From NCBI GenBank assembly GCA_963971285.1, contig OZ020245.1:25610096-25674095 (forward strand): 64,000 nt of DNA. The letters run 5' to 3'. This document shows positions 63,544 to 64,000 of this stretch, in pieces. Under the pieces are notes generated by a model. That model was not told the origin of the DNA, made no database searches, and saw nothing but the letters and a program-made list of their open reading frames with translations. Positions within the stretch are counted from its first letter, which is position 1; each line of letters starts with the position of its first letter. Source of the DNA: Astropecten irregularis (lineage: Eukaryota > Echinodermata > Asteroidea > Paxillosida > Astropectinidae). The position numbers and the translations under genes are program-made.

Positions 63544-64000
63544 CTGATGACACACAGAAACACCAACTGGAATTAATCATTACAGATGGATGCACACAAG
63601 ATGTGATCCATGGGCCGATTTCATAAAACTTAAGACGCGTCACAGAGTTAAGACGCATCCTTTCTCTATGGACTCGCCGCATAGATGCGGCGCGTCGCAG
63701 CTAGAACTTGTCGCAACTCGAGTTGCGACGCGTCGCAGAGCTTTATGAAATCGGCCCTGCATACATAGAAGCATGTATACCAAAAGGTTGCACACTTCGT
63801 TATTTTGTTCCAATGGTTACACGGCTTGAAACAGGGTACAGATGGTCGGTGTGAAATATAGTACCTAACTAATGGCCACCTTGAAGTTTATGAGGCCTTG
63901 TGGGATTCATCTAAACTGTGCAGGGTAACTCTGGCATTTGAAAAAAAAACACTGACATGATAATGTATAAAGACAAATGGAGTCCTAGAGGAAAGAGAGA
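63544..64000 (-). other. Intron running off the window
   Basis: No further exon is visible upstream of exon 1; apart from the MITE at 63612 nothing is recognised. Confidence 0.6.
63612..63757. mobile_element. Palindromic MITE, GGGCCGATTTCATAAA
   Basis: GGGCCGATTTCATAAAACTT faces GAGCTTTATGAAATCGGCCC; the GC-rich interior repeats ACGCGTC / GACGCGT words. Confidence 0.83.

Noticed and set aside
1..63543. MACF1/dystonin, dystrophin or beta-heavy spectrin
   Set aside because: About 58 uninterrupted repeats exceed the rods of these proteins, and the NESGNFLIE segment and GQ module point to nesprin.

Overview
The window is a slice of an intron-rich animal genome, almost entirely filled by the inside of one giant gene on the minus strand. 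I can trace 84 consecutive coding exons from 63543 down to 1. Every junction has GT/AG splice sites and compatible phases. Joined, they give 19,065 nt (6,355 codons) with no stop, open at both ends. The protein is an unbroken spectrin-repeat rod of roughly 58 repeats of about 105-110 residues. Only the nesprin (SYNE/ANC-1/MSP-300) family has rods that long. The 5' exons also contain a stretch (NESGNFLIE...QQQLLL.N.RW) that I recognise from the N-terminal rod of vertebrate nesprin-1. The actin-binding CH domains should lie beyond 64000. The distal rod and the KASH membrane anchor should lie before position 1. Nesprins bridge cytoskeletal actin to the nuclear envelope through SUN proteins.

Layout in transcript order: 44836-63543 (exons 1-21) is the proximal rod with irregular exon sizes. 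Positions 41908-44467 (exons 22-26) are transitional. Positions 15109-41600 (exons 27-65) are 13 consecutive copies of a two-repeat super-module, each with exons of about 156 + 165 + 327 nt. Within it, modules 1-3 are a paralogous copy of modules 4-6. Positions 1-14675 (exons 66-84) are a further stretch of rod with other intron positions.

The introns hold the accessory content: short palindromic MITE-like elements (a large share ending in variants of GGGCCAATTTCATR or GGCCGATTTCAC), tRNA-derived SINEs, three 3' ends of a LINE, a deleted Ty3/gypsy-type LTR element with exact target-site duplication, and several hammerhead-ribozyme-like motifs. Some of these motifs sit in a 234-bp tandem array (57919-60435) that was later split by the LTR element and a MITE.

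The repeat content and the single nesprin-type gene suggest a marine invertebrate deuterostome, most likely an echinoderm. This is inference from motif familiarity only. I saw no second protein-coding gene, no RNA gene that is not repeat-derived, and no promoter or poly-A site for the main gene. Introns without an entry of their own hold nothing I could recognise beyond short AT-rich sequence.
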